A stretch of 64,000 nucleotides of DNA, taken from contig JAMXBD010000095.1 in the NCBI GenBank assembly GCA_024138025.1, positions 1,798,001-1,862,000 of the forward strand. Direction: 5' to 3'. The notes beneath the pieces were generated by a model. It worked only from the letters and a program-made list of their open reading frames with translations. It did no database searches and was not told the DNA's origin. The DNA comes from Combretum micranthum (Eukaryota; Streptophyta; Magnoliopsida; Myrtales; Combretaceae). Shown here piece after piece: positions 1 to 11,754 of this stretch. Position 1 is the stretch's first letter, and the number at the start of each line of letters is the position of its first letter. The position numbers and the translations under genes are program-made.

Positions 1-1238
1 CATTAACTCCTTAATTAAATAATTTAAGAGGAAGGGTAAAGTTTTTAATAGATAAGCTGACAGAAAAGTGCATAATACTGCAAATCGAAAAATAACTCAA
101 AGGAGACAATTATAAATGTTGTCAAACAGTCTATATACCTCAGGTCTATGGACAAAAGGAAGAAATAAAAAGAAGAAGAAAGGTAAAATATAAGCTAAGG
201 AAAAAGTACATCACAAAGTATAGTAAGTGCAAAACACCTTGTTTGAATCGACAAAGACATATAAGAAAGTACAATAAGAATTATACCTATAAGAATAAGT
301 TAAGATGCTTCACATGTAATGAAGAATGACATTTATCAAAAGCTTGTTCAAAAGGGAAAAACATGAATACAATGATTAGCATACTAGTTGAATGTATAAA
401 TGAAGATATATTAGCAATAGATGAAAATATGAGTGATACAGAAACTATATATGGTGTAGTTTCTATAATTGATCCAAATGGAATACCGATAGAAGATTCT
501 GATGATGAGGATGAATATGAAATAATTGATATGTTTTTGAGTGAAAAAAATCCTTATAAAAGAACCAATAGGCATTAACTATGAAAATAAAAGGTTAGAT
601 CTCCTAAATAGAATGCTAGGAGATATTACAAATAATACAATGATAAACTCAGGAGAAGATGATGAAGAATGTAGTTATAATTGGATATCAGGAAGTGGTT
701 CTAAAGACCAACGCTACAATTATTGTCAAGGATACCCACAACAAAGTTAAGGTATCATGTAGGCTATTCTTAAAAGAAGCATGTAAAATTTGTTTAGATG
801 GACAGAATGAAAGGTTTGTGGTAAGAAGAGGATACCAACAAGATCAATAGGAGAAAGGATTATGAGGATGGATAATAAGATAGATAGGTTAGAAGAAGAA
901 GTTAGAGAATTAATAAAAAGAATTATAAGATTAGAAAGGGGAAAACAAAAAGGTATAAACAACAGAAAACCCAAAAGAAATTGTTGTAAGAGAATATGAA
1001 GAAGAAAAAAAATATAAAGATGATACTTTAACAAGTTATATGGGAGCTTCAAATACTTTATCCCATATTATAAAAAGAAGTAAAGTTTTAAAAGAAAACA
1101 ATGAAGCAAAAGCCTTAGTACCCATAAAATATATAGGGATATATATTAGAGTAAGATTGTGTTTTAAAACACAGACTATAGAATTAGATACTTTAATAGA
1201 TACAAGGAGTACAACAAATATGATAGATGAAAGGATAG
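1..1238 (+). pseudogene. Endogenous caulimovirid (pararetrovirus) fragment, 5' part: capsid C-terminal zinc knuckle to protease
   Basis: This is the left half of an old integrated plant pararetrovirus (Caulimoviridae). A CX2CX4HX4C zinc knuckle typical of the capsid C-terminus lies at 306-347, but the codon expected to encode glycine before the histidine is a TGA stop (327-329). The same frame runs on through an acidic, Asp/Glu-rich stretch at 363-578. After several frame changes an aspartic-protease motif follows near 1195-1225; it reads D-T-R-S where D-T-G-S is expected, so the catalytic glycine is lost. The reading stops at 1238, where a retrotransposon has been inserted, and resumes in register at 27564. 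The movement-protein and most capsid sequence would lie before the window. Genus cannot be assigned. Multiple stops and frameshifts make it a decayed, non-functional copy. Confidence 0.8.
1234..1238. repeat. Target-site duplication GATAG (left)
   Basis: GATAG here is repeated exactly at 27559-27563. The inserted sequence between the copies starts TG (1239) and ends CA (27558), the LTR-retrotransposon signature. The viral protease frame on the left continues in register on the right after one copy of GATAG. Confidence 0.93.
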
Positions 1239-2388
1239 TGCTTGAAGTGTTTTTGCTCCTGCTTGGATTTTACATTTGTATGACAACTATAAATGCACGT
1301 TTTTCTGAAATAATCAATTTAAGTGTGAGAACCACTAGCAAGTTTATTGATCGCACAAGTCTAGCTAAGCGGGAGTATTCAAGGTCGTGATTCACAGGGA
1401 GTTAATTGACAAAGTACTAGTGATTTTACTCTAACCTAGGCAAGCATAATGGAGTTTGAGAATTCTAACTAATTAAACTACTTCTAACATTACAACCACA
1501 AACTACAACTAATCACTAAAAACTAAACTAACGCTAAAACTACTAAGTGAAACTCCTTTGGTAAAATAGATATGAGATTATGTAATGGTCTTGGTTAGGT
1601 TTTCATTCGTTGCTTTGTCATTATAATTAGGTTTGTTCATTTAGATTTTGATTAAACTCACAGGAATTTGCTTCCCTCTCAAGTTGTAAAATTCTAACTA
1701 TAACATGGATATCCCTCCCAAGTAACCGATTTATAATCATTAGTTAAATAATGCACTCTTTTCACAAGCCATGTTATTCTAATTGAATTTATGGTTTAAG
1801 CATGTGTCTGTGTCAATAAACCATTATTTCAACCACATTAAGAGCGTGAGTTCTACAACTTGAACCAAAATAGCACGTGTCCGTGTTAGTTTTGAAGTTT
1901 CCTTTCTATTTCAATCGAGCTCTTAAATCCCTCTCAAGTATCTTAAGCTCTAATTCACAAGAAATTCATAAATAAATTTTGATCTTGTAAACACTGAAAT
2001 AGAAACAACCAAAGTTCTAAATCAAGAAGACCCATTATAAGATACTAAACAACTACTCCAGAAAATCCATAAACATTACATAAGCCCACTAGATAATTCA
2101 AGCTTATATTAAAAAGTGGATGAAAATTTGAACACAATCCATTACAAAGGATAAAGGAGAGAAATCACCCAGAAAATGCAGAATGTCTTCTAGTAATTCT
2201 AGGGTATAACTGCACTGTTAATGTGCGTAACGAATAGTGCCAGAGAGTGAGGTCGAGGTTGATGAAAATGAGATCAAGATTGAAGCCAGGGAAGTGAAGT
2301 GGTGGAATGTCTAGATCCAAGAGCCCTAGACTAAAACCAAAACTTGGTCTCTCTAAGATGAAGGATCTCCCTCGCTCCCTCCTCCTCC
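1239..2388 (-). repeat. 3' LTR of the minus-strand LARD-like element, part 1
   Basis: Left segment of the LTR, homologous to 24964-25605 at the right end (for example the starts TGCTTGAAGTGTTTTTGCTC and TGCTTGAAGTATTTTTGCTC). It contains about 515 bases (about 1590-2104) that the right LTR lacks. It is interrupted at 2389 by the Athila element and continues at 19894. Confidence 0.88.
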
Positions 2389-4061
2389 TGATAAAGGCAT
2401 ATTTTATTCACTTTTTATTATACGAATCATACTTAATTGTATTGATTTGATAGAAATCTTAAGGAAATGGTATTTATTTGCACTCATTGTGATATTTTAG
2501 GTCTTTGAGGGCTTATCATGCAATTTCAAGCAACTTAGAGGAGTTTTGAGCAAACGAAAAGAAGTGGAAAGTCAAAGTTTACGATGGAGGAAAGAAGGCT
2601 GCTAGCTTATAGCCGGCTTACAACATTAGTCATCAATGATGGAACAACATCAGCCTCCAGTGGAAAATTAGGTTACATCGGCCATTTCATGATCAAAGCC
2701 GCCAACTTATGAGACGGCCTTCGCCAGAGACGAACATTTGCAAGCAACACAGCCAGCTTTGATAGCAGCTTTCATACAAAGCCGGCACCACAATGATAAA
2801 GGCCGGTGGCCTTTTGTCCAGCATAAGATGAAAGCCGGCCTTTGAAGAGGAAAAGTTGTCGGCTATACCACTAGCTTACATGTTTTTCCAAAGCCATTGT
2901 TGGATAAGCTTAGAATGATGTGAATTTTCCTTGTTTGTCTTTATAAAATAACTCCTTGAGTTGAGGATAACACCAACCCCAATTCATAGAATAGAGCTAG
3001 AATAGATTAGAACTAGAATTTCTTGATAGTCTAGAGAGAATTACATGCTCTTATTGTTTAGCTTGGAATCCATCTTAGAGATTGAAGAGTATTGCTTTTG
3101 AGAAGCTTATGTGAAGTTTTTGCTTCAGAGTTTTCATACAACTGCTGAGTTGAATTGGTGACTTGTGATCTATAATCTTTAATGCAATTCAGTTTATTTC
3201 ATTGTCAAATATGAATTCTCTTGCAATTACTTTCATGTTTATTGATTGTTTGTTCTTCTCCATGATGTTCTAAGTTATTATTGTGGGAATATGATGAAAC
3301 CCTAGGTTATTTAAGATGATTATTGTATTCATGTTATAGAATTAATAGATCTATGGATTATTCATGTTGTAACTCCTATGCTATAAATCATGTTTCTTAA
3401 TTGAATTAGGTTTATAATAATCTCAATGACCTGGAAAGGAAATTAGGTTTATAGGAGTTCTTAATTGAGATTAAATAATAAGATGCGGGAGTTGAGTTGT
3501 TTAATCTAATTAGAAATTATCTTAGGTTCTGAAGCAATTTTTTTTTTTTATTATAATCTCACTAAGGGATTAGGAGAAATTGATTAAGGCATTAGTTAAT
3601 CATAGGATCAGGAGATTTATGGTTATAAATTAGAGTCCATGGTTAATTTATATAGTGGGAACTAGTAAATTAATTTGTGGTTTTGAAATCTTGAAACTTA
3701 CGAAATGATTAAGTGTTTTTAACTATTTCATATGAATACTCATATAGCTATTAATTATTATAACGTAATGACGATTTGATTAATGAAACTAGGGTAGATT
3801 CTGTTTTCGTACCTTCGGTTGATATATTTCTCAATATTCTCTCTACATTAATTGATAACTTATGTTAAGTGAACATTAGTCCTTAAGTAATTAACTATAT
3901 CCATTCTATTGCCTAAATAATAGTAGAATATAATATCGATTTAGTAGTTAGAAAATCCTCATGGGAACAATACCCTATTCATTACTATATTACTTGATTC
4001 GATCTAGTATACTTGATAGTGATATTTGCACTTATTTTATATACATATCTGCAGTGGATCA
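2389..4061 (+). repeat. Athila 5' LTR
   Basis: 1673 bp, starting TGATAAAGGC and ending GTGGATCA; nearly identical over its length to 18210-19893. The segment 2590-2890 is dense in GCCGGC and AAAGCC motifs. Differences from the 3' LTR are scattered substitutions and small indels, so the insertion is not very recent but is younger than the LTR it disrupts. Confidence 0.93.
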
Positions 4062-4067
4062 AGTTTT

Positions 4068-4086
4068 TGGCGCTGTTGCCGGGGAT
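4068..4086 (+). other. Primer-binding site, tRNA-Asp type
   Basis: TGGCGCTGTTGCCGGGGAT lies six bases after the LTR end. It matches the tRNA-Asp-complementary site used by Athila/Tat elements except for one C-to-T change. Confidence 0.88.
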
Positions 4087-4164
4087 TAATTTAATATTAG
4101 ACCAATTTTAATTCTATTGTTTATTTAGACATTCATTACAAGTTTGTTCTCTTGTATGTGTTTT

Positions 4165-5530
4165 ATGCGTAAGAGTAGAAGTACTGAACTTCTACCTTAG
4201 AATCCTGAGATAGAGCGCACTTTGCACAAGTTGAGACGAGGGAACAAGAAAGTAGAAGAATTAAAAGAAGAAGAGATGGCATATGGAGAAAATGAGAATA
4301 ACTAGATACAAGCTCCTATCAAAGCACTCAGAGACTATACAGTTCCTACTATTTCGGGATCTGTGATCAGAAGGCCAGCTGTTCAGGCCAATAATTTCGA
4401 GTTGAAACCATCTCATTCAGATGGTGGAAGTGCATCAGTTTAGAGGATACCCCAATGAAAGCCCAGATGAACACATTGCAAAGTTCCTCTAATATTGTAA
4501 TACTATCAAGTTGAATGGTATTACGAATGATGCCATTAGACTTCAGCTTTTCCCGTTCTCTCTAAGGGATAAACCATTAGCTTGGTTCACATCACTACCA
4601 TAGGAGTCTATTAGTATTTGGACAGACCTTTCAATCAAGTTTTTGAAAATTCTTCCCACTTATTGGAACTGCTCGATTGAGGAGTGAAATCACTAACTTC
4701 ACCAAATTACATGGTGAATTGTTATACAAGGCATGGAAGAGATATAAGGAGGCAATCCGAAAGTCTCCTTATCATAGATTGCCCGATAATCTCCTAATTG
4801 AGACCTTTTATTAGCTTGGTTGTGGCGTTGAGGTCTTAGGTGGATGTTGCTACTGGAGGTGCCATGATGGGAAAGAACTACGAGGAAGCAAGTACATTTA
4901 TAGAGGAATTAGCCACCATTACACACAATTGGAACTGTGAGAGGATGAAGTCAAAAGTGGCATTAGTTCAAGACAATGAGGTTATTTCTTAATTGATAGC
5001 ATAAATATCAGCTATCACCACTCAGGTAAGTAAACTCACCACATCACATTTTTTTAATGCTAATCAAATTGCTTTTTGTGAGATATGCTTAGGACCACAT
5101 TCGACGCTTGAATTCATGTTTAAGAACCCCCTAGCCTCAACCAATGGAGAGAATGTCAATTATGTCAACTTCCAATGGGGTAATCAAGGACCTTACTCGA
5201 ACACTTATAATCTAGGGTGGCGTAATCATCCCAATTTTTCATGGAGAAACAAAAATAATGTGCAGAGACCACCTAGATTCCAAAAGCCAGGTCCTAATCC
5301 CAATGTCTCTCCTCAACAAAGTTAATCCAGGATGGAAGAGCTTATGCTAAACTATATGCAGAAGACCAATACAATGCTACAGAATCAGCAAGCCACTATA
5401 AAAAATTTAGAGGGACAGATAAGCTAAATTTCTCAACTGTTGTGTATTAGAGCATCAGGGTCTTTACCAAGCAATATTGAGGAGAATCCTAAGGTATTAA
5501 TGCCATTATGTTGAGAAGTGGAAAAACATT
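4165..5530 (+). pseudogene. gag: Athila gag (broken)
   Basis: Encodes the remains of the capsid/nucleocapsid polyprotein that packages element RNA. A plausible start is the ATG at 4165, whose first residues (M-R-K-S-R-S) resemble Athila Gag starts. The reading then changes frame several times: one frame carries Q-F-R-G-Y-P-type and D-A-I-R-L-Q-L-F-P-F-S-L-R capsid motifs near 4440-4570, with TAG stops replacing expected Gln/Trp codons. The longest open piece (5116-5325) contains N-Y-V-N-F, PYSNTYN and WRNHPNFSWRN, diagnostic of Athila Gag. Frameshifts and stops rule out a functional product. Confidence 0.85.
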
Positions 5531-5566
5531 GGAAGAAGTTGACTAGAGGACAAGATTGAAAGTTCA

Positions 5567-6523
5567 ATGAAGGATAAAGGGAAACAAAAGCAAGAACCAC
5601 AACAGAAATCATCAGTGGTGAAATCCTACGTTCCTCCTATTCCTTTTCTAGGGAGATTAAAGCAGCAACAACTAGATGCTCAGTTTTCAAAATTTTTAGA
5701 CATCTTTAAGAAGTTGGAAATCAACTTTCCTTTCCTAGAAGCACTTCAACAGATGCCTTCATATGCTAGATTTATGAAGGATTTGCTCATAAAGAAAAGG
5801 AAAATTGATGAAAGTGAACTTATTATGCTTACTGGGAAGTGTTCTATGATCCTCCAAAGGGATTTGGCTAATTTACCAAGAAAACAAAGAGATCAGGGAA
5901 GTTTTACTATTCCTTGCACCATAGGGAATTTTCATTTTGACAAAGTTCTTATTGATTCAGGTGCAAGTATTAATCTAATACCTTGGTCTATTTTTATGAA
6001 ACTAGGACTTAGAGACTACAAGGAAACTCATGTTACCTTGCAACTTGTAGATAGGAGCATCAAATACCCCTAGGGAATTGTGGAAAACGTGTTGGTCAAG
6101 GTTGATAAATTTATATTCCCATTTGACTTTATAGTCCTGGAAATGGAAGAAGACAGAGAAGTTCCCATGAACTTAGGTAGACCATTCCTTGCAACAGGTA
6201 AGACTTTAATCGACGTGGAACAAAGTAAGCTTACTTTGAGAGTAATGGATGAACAGGTAACATTTAATGTTTATGATGCTATGAAAAAGTTTGATGATAG
6301 CAAAACTTGTTATACTATTGACATTGTTGATGAGCCTATTTATGAGTCTGTAGAAGAGGAAACAAGTATAGATACGATGGACTCTGTTCTTAGGGATATT
6401 GATGATTGGAGTAATGATGATGAACCTAAGGAAGAAATTAAGGAACAGGTACCTATACTAAGAATTAGATATTATGAGGAACTCGACACCAGTGAGAAGA
6501 AGCCACTACCATCCTTGACATAA
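5567..6523 (+). pseudogene. pol: Athila pol: protease region (broken by one TAG)
   Basis: Encodes the aspartic-protease portion of Pol, which would cleave the polyprotein. The stretch 5567-6073 begins with a basic, Gln-rich linker, then V-P-P-I-P-F and a conserved Athila block (about residues 20-80). The catalytic motif L-I-D-S-G-A-S-I-N is at about residues 128-136 (Asp codon 5954-5956). A TAG at 6071-6073 interrupts the frame. The continuation (6080-6523) holds the flap and the P-M-N-L-G-R-P-F-L-A-T motif of retroviral-type proteases, followed by an acidic linker toward reverse transcriptase. Catalytic residues are intact; the stop and downstream lesions make the element inactive. Confidence 0.88.
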
Positions 6524-6534
6524 CCCCTGGTGCT

Positions 6535-7630
6535 AGAACTTTAAACCTTACCTAGTCATTTAAAATATGCTTATCTTGGAACAAATGATACTTTGCCAAT
6601 AATTATCTCTTCGTGTTTGATAAGTGATCAAGAGCAACAACTCCTAAACGTTTTAAGATAGCATAAGGAGGCCATTAGATGGACAATTGCTGATATTAAA
6701 GAAATTAGTCCTTTGATTTGCACTCACAAAATACTGATGGAGGCTGAGTGCAAACCCACAGTACAACCACAGAGAAGATTAAACCCAAAGCTCAAGGAGG
6801 TGGTGAAGAAAGAAGTGTTTAAACTGTTAGATGCAGGTATTATCTATCCTATCTCTGATAGTAAATGGGTTAGTCCTGTGCAGGTAGTGCCAAAAAAGGA
6901 TGGTATCATTGTGGTTAAGAATGAAGCTAATGAATTAATCCCAACTCATACTGTGACTGGATGGAGAGTATGTATAGATTATAGGAAATTGAATGATGCC
7001 ATCGATAAAGACCATTTTCCCCTTCCATTCATAGATCAGATGTTAGAAAAGCTTGCAGGGCATGACTACTACTGTTTTCTAGATGGTTACTCTGGTTATA
7101 ATCAGATTCATATAGCACTTGAGGACTAGGAGAAAACCACTTTTACTTGCCCTTATGGTACCTTTGCCTTTAGGAGGATGCCCTTCGGTCTCCATAATGC
7201 ACCTGCGACGTTTCAAAGGTGTATGATGTCTATCTTTTTTGACATGTTAGAGAATTTTATGCAAATATTCATGGATGACTTTTTTATTTTTGGGAAGTCA
7301 TTTGAATCATGTCTAACTAATTTAGGTTGTGTTCTTAAAAGATGTAAGGAGACTAATATGCCTCTAAATTGGGAAAAGTGCCACTTTATGGTATGAGAAG
7401 GGATAGTCTTAGGTCATAAAGTGTCACAGAATGGGATTGAGGTTGATATGGCTAAAGTGGAGATAATAGACAAACTACCACCACCTACTTCAGTAAAAGG
7501 AGTCAGGAACTTCCTAGGACACGCTGGCTTCTATAGAAGATTTATCGGGGACTTTTCTAAAATCTCTAAACCTCTTTGCAATTTACTTGAAAAAGATACT
7601 ACTTTTAATTTTGATGACATTTGTTTATAG
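6535..7630 (+). pseudogene. pol: Athila pol: reverse transcriptase (broken)
   Basis: Encodes the polymerase that copies element RNA to DNA. Blocks in order are P-Q-R-R-L-N-P (about 6770), V-S-P-V-Q-V-V-P-K-K-D-G (6875-6903), C-I-D-Y-R-K-L-N (6970), F-L-D-G-Y-S-G-Y-N-Q-I (7075-7105), M-P-F-G-L-H-N-A-P-A-T-F-Q-R (7178-7220) and the active-site F-M-D-D-F (7268-7282), where Athila elements normally have F-M-D-D-F as well. The connection domain G-F-Y-R-R-F-I...S-K-P-L follows (7530-7580). Stops break it at 7127-7129 (TAG), 7394-7396 (TGA) and 7628-7630 (TAG); several sit where Gln or Arg is expected, consistent with C-to-T decay. Confidence 0.9.
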
Positions 7631-8129
7631 GCATTTAATTTATTGAAAAAGAAGCTCACAACCGCACTAGTCATAGTTGCACTTGATTGAGAGCTTCCGT
7701 TTGAACTTATGTGTAATGCCAGCGATTATGTTGTAGGAGCGTACTCGGGCAAAGGAAAGGTAAAATATTTCATGTTATTTACTATGTTATAGAACCTTAA
7801 ATGAGGCCAAAAGAAACTATACCACAACAAAAAAAGAGCTTTTAGCAATTTTATTAGCTTGTGACAAGTTTCAGCCCTATTTAATAGGTTCTAAGATCAT
7901 AGTATACACAGACCATGTGGCTCTTAAGTATTTATTTGCTAAAGTTGATGCCAAACCTAGATTAATTCGATGGATTCTACTACTGCAAGAGTTTGGCATT
8001 GAAATTAAAGATAAAAATGGAATTGAAAATGTGTTGGCTGACCATTTGTCGCGTTTGGAAACTAATTGTGTTGATCCACCCATTAATGAATCATTCCTTG
8101 ATGAACATTTGCATGCAGTAGAAATCTAA
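7631..8129 (+). pseudogene. pol: Athila pol: RNase H (broken)
   Basis: Encodes the ribonuclease that removes RNA from RNA/DNA hybrids. The region carries L-C-N-A-S-D-Y (about 7710-7730), a frameshift near 7750-7800, T-K-K-E-L-L-A (about 7830), [10 protein letters not shown] (7900-7930) and the terminal A-D-H-L-S-R-L-E block (8040-8060), all in the order of Ty3/gypsy RNase H. A TGA at 7687-7689 and the frameshift disable it. Confidence 0.85.
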
Positions 8130-9413
8130 GGATTACCTTGGTATGTCCATATAGTTAATTATTTGTCGGTAAAATTACTCCATATGGTTTGTCATATCAA
8201 CAGAAAAAGAGATTTTTGCATGATGTGAAACACTATTTTTGGGACAAACCATATCTGTTTAAATGTTGTCTTGACCAAGTAATAAGACATTGTATGCCTG
8301 AAACTAAACAACCTAGCAAATTACAACATTGTCATACTAAAGATGCAGGAGGTCACTTTGGTGTGGAAAGAACTGCAGCTAAGGTTTTATCTTGCGGATT
8401 TTATTGGCCCAGTTTATTTAGTGATTGCAAGGATTATATAAAGTCTTGTGCTCAATGCCAAAAGACTAGCAACATTTCTAGGAGACATGAATTACCACAA
8501 AATAGCATTCTTGTAATTGAGCTTTTCAATGCGTAGGGAAAAGACTTTATGGGTCCTTTTTCCTCATCTGTTTCAAATAAATATATCCTTGTTGCTGTTG
8601 ACTATGTGTCAAAGTGGGTAGAAGCAGTTGCTCTAAACTAATGATGCCAGGGTTGTAATGAAAAAGAACATTTTTTATAGATTTGGGGTACCCAAAGCCA
8701 TTATCAGTGATGGGGGGTCACATTTTTATAATAAGAAATTTGAAAAGTTATTATCAAAATATGGAGTTACTCATAAAATTGCCACCCCTTACCATCCACA
8801 AACTTGTGGATAGGTTGAGGTCTTTAATAAGGAGATTAAGCGCATTTTAGAAAAAACTATCAATGCATCTAGGAAAGATTGGTCTTTAAAACTTGATGAT
8901 GCGTTGTGGGCTTATAGGGTAGCTTTTAAAACTCTTATTGGAATGTCCCCATACAAGATTATCTATGGTAAATCATGTCACCTACCCTTTGAGCTTGAGC
9001 ATAAAGCATACTGGGCAATAAAATATCTTAACTTTGATGTAAAAGCTGCAGGTGAAAAAAGGTTACTTCAGTTAAACCAAATGGCTAAGTGGCTAGATGA
9101 GGCCTATGAGAATGCTAGGATTTATAAGGAGCGAACAAAGCGATGGCATGATAGGAACATCCTAAATCGAGAGTTTTTACCTGCTCAAAAAGTCTTATTA
9201 TACAACTCTCGACTAAAGTTGTTCCTAGGTAAGTTGAAATCCCGTTGGTTAGGACCGTTTGTTATTACTAATGTTTTTCCCTATGGTGTAGTTGAGCTCA
9301 AGGCAGAAAACAACCATACTTTTAAAGTAAATGGTCATCTCCTAAAGTATTATCATGAAGGGGAGAACAACGATAGTGATCTCACTATCAACAATCAAGC
9401 AAGTCCATCTTGA
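8130..9413 (+). pseudogene. pol: Athila pol: integrase (broken)
   Basis: Encodes the enzyme that inserts the DNA copy. The N-terminal HHCC zinc-binding domain is recognisable at about 8328-8470 (H-C-H-T...G-G-H-F-G...C-A-Q-C-Q-K). The catalytic core begins with D-F-M-G-P-F (8543-8560) and [11 protein letters not shown] (8595-8625), then suffers a frameshift near 8640. I-I-S-D-G-G-S-H-F follows (8700-8725), and Y-H-P-Q-T-C-G is interrupted by TAG at 8811-8813 before V-E-V-F-N-K-E-I-K. The open C-terminal piece (8904-9413) contains W-A-Y-R, the Y-G-K-S-C-H-L-P-F motif and the basic G-P-F-V-I tail of Athila integrases. Confidence 0.88.
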
Positions 9414-11049
9414 GAACTAAGAAAGTTGGGCTAGCGATTATAAACTAGTGCGCTTCATGGGAGGTAGCCCATGTCTAACAGTAGTATAGTTTTGTCGTTC
9501 TTATGTAATTTCATTTAACTATTTTCTGACTTTTGTGTTCTTAATACAGATCGCAGCTGAAGTCTCTATGCCAATTTTGAAGTATGAGGAAGGAAGAAAT
9601 CAATGCACTTATTGAGACTTATGGGACACACAAGTAAGTATTCTTAAAACATAAAATAAAAATTTTATGAAAAGGAATTAGCCAATTTTGGAGACAAGGA
9701 GAAAGGGTAGCTTTTAGAAAGTCAAGGCCGCCGGCTTTTAGCTAGTGTAAGTTCTTGATCGAGGCCTTGTTAGTTATGAAAGCCGGCTCTAGAGGATTCA
9801 AAGTTGCCGGCTCTGACATGGCATAATACCCCCTGAAACTTATATTGCTTTGAAAGAAAGGCCAGCAACTGGGAATAAAGGCTGCCGGCTTATATGCTAG
9901 TGTACTTGAAAGCCGATAGTGTATGTCCAAAGGCGGCCGGCTAATTACTCTCGGAAACAATTCTCAATTTTCAAAGCTAGCTTCGAAAGCTGATGGTGTA
10001 CGGGGTAGTATGCCGGCCTTTGTCCTGTCATGAGCTTTTAAAATGGTAACTCTCTCTCTCTCTCTCTGCCTCTCATTTCTTTCCTAAGTACACTCTCACT
10101 CTCAAACCCTCATCTTCACACACGAACACATTTCCATCCGCATGCATCTCTCCTAACCTATCTCTTCCGGATTGTCAACTTAAGTAAGTCACTCTACTCC
10201 TTTGCTGTCATTTTTTTTTCCTTTTCGTGCTCATGTTGTTGATGTAATAGGGCTGCTGAAATTCACAATTGAAAGATTGATGAAAGTGACATGGGATGAG
10301 TTGATCGATTAGTTGTTGGTTTGGCCTTTGGGTTTCGAAACTTGTTCTTGTAATTACATGAATGCAAAACTATAATCAATTTGAGTCTAATTTCTTGAAA
10401 AATTGGCATTGTTCCTGCACTTAGGGTTTATACCGATTGTGTCAAGGAATTTGGGGCTTTTGTGATTTTGAGCAATTTAACGGTTCTTACATTGCATATA
10501 TGTGGTTAATGTTGAATTGAAACAACCTAATGGAATAATTTCGCAATTTAGGATTATGTGTCGAGATTGTGGAATTTTTTTTTTTAGGTTTCCATGAGTT
10601 AGAACAGATTTGATGTTCTAAATTGGTTTAGGTATGCTTCTCAATAGTTTTAAAAGACATACGTGTTGATTTGTTTTCCCCATGCAATTTGAATGAATCA
10701 CAAGTAACGATTAAAAACTAAGCTGTTTAGTTTAAGCTGGCAGCTTTGAATCTAAATTGCAAAGTGTAAAAGCATGACAAAGACTTGTTGAATCTGGTTC
10801 TCAGTGATACCATGCCTATGATTCTAATTAGCTCAATTATATGTTTTATCATGTTTTCAGCATAACAGTCTAAGCATACAACACAAATTGACAGGGATAG
10901 TGTCCCAATTGGGAATTTTGCTTGGAAGATGACTTATAAATGCCCAGTTCCTACATGTTCTATTCCTCAAGTTGATAGATATAGGCATTTGTTGAGTTTG
11001 CATTACCAATAGTGCTTGAACTATCATTAACATGAATTTTTTTTTAAGG
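9414..11049 (+). other. Athila spacer between pol and the env-like ORF, with a GCCGGC-rich block
   Basis: No coding region is seen here. The part from about 9680 to 10030 carries repeated AAAGCCGGC/GCCGGCTTT-type motifs like those in the element's own LTRs. It is followed by a CT microsatellite (10051-10068), pyrimidine-rich leader-like DNA and an AT-rich stretch to the next ORF. A long spacer here is normal for Athila elements. Confidence 0.7.
10051..10068. repeat. (CT)n microsatellite
   Basis: Nine CT units in a pyrimidine-rich block of the Athila spacer. Confidence 0.9.
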
Positions 11050-11754
11050 ATGCCACCTAAAAAGCTCAATGCAAAGAGGAAGAAGCAAAAGACCAATGAA
11101 ACCTCTACTTTTGCTGCTCCAAACTTACTTTCAACAAAACCTTGCATAAAGGAGAGGAAAAAGAAGCTTCACAAGATGAGTATTATGAATCATCAATACT
11201 TAGACTAGGAGCTTTTGAGAGAGTATGGGGTGGAGGAAAGAATTCAACAGAAGGTAGCTGACAAGGCTTGGTTTAGGTTGTTTGTACTCAATGAACCAGC
11301 ATACAGAGATGTTGCCATTGAGTTTTTATCCACCATGATGATAGAGAAGAAGGATAATATGCACACATTGACTTTTCAGGCTTGTGGCAAGGTTAATGAG
11401 CTTGAGTTGAAACAAGTTGGAATGTTCTTAGGACTCTATGATTATGTTGATGAAGATCAGATAGAAGATCTTCCAAATTCTTGGACTAAGGAGATAACCC
11501 TTGAGAAGTTCTAGCTTCAGATCATTCACCCAGGGAAGGAAGCTTTTGTGCCTTCCAAATCACTGTCCACCACTTTTACATCTATGGAGCACATGTTGCT
11601 CCATCATATTCTAGCCCACACCATCTACTGTAAAAAGACTAGTCACAGCAAAGTGACCAGTTTTGATATGCTGTATCTGTACAGTATGACTAAAGGGTAT
11701 AGAATTGATCTTGATGTGGAGGTGATTAATTTCATGGATAGGCAAGTGAAAAAC
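11050..11754 (+). pseudogene. Athila env-like third ORF, 5' part
   Basis: This is the first part of the protein encoded downstream of pol in Athila/Calypso elements, called env-like by position; its function is unknown. ATG at 11050 opens with a very basic N-terminus (M-P-P-K-K-L-N-A-K-R-K-K). In-frame TAG stops lie at 11206-11208 and 11512-11514. The blocks A-W-F-R-L-F-V-L-N-E-P (11260-11295) and H-I-L-A-H-T-I-Y (about 11605-11630) followed by S-F-D-M-L-Y-L-Y match the conserved core of the Athila ORF-1/env-like family. The frame is cut at 11754 by a solo LTR and continues in register at 16149. I see no convincing transmembrane segment in this part. Confidence 0.8.
11750..11754. repeat. Target-site duplication AAAAC (left)
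   Basis: Exact match to 16144-16148; the sequence between starts TGTAA and ends TGACA. Confidence 0.92.

Noticed and set aside
747..1052. Leu/Ile-rich minus-strand ORF of 101 codons as a membrane protein
   Set aside because: It is antisense to a purine-rich viral coding region, which reads as hydrophobic by composition.
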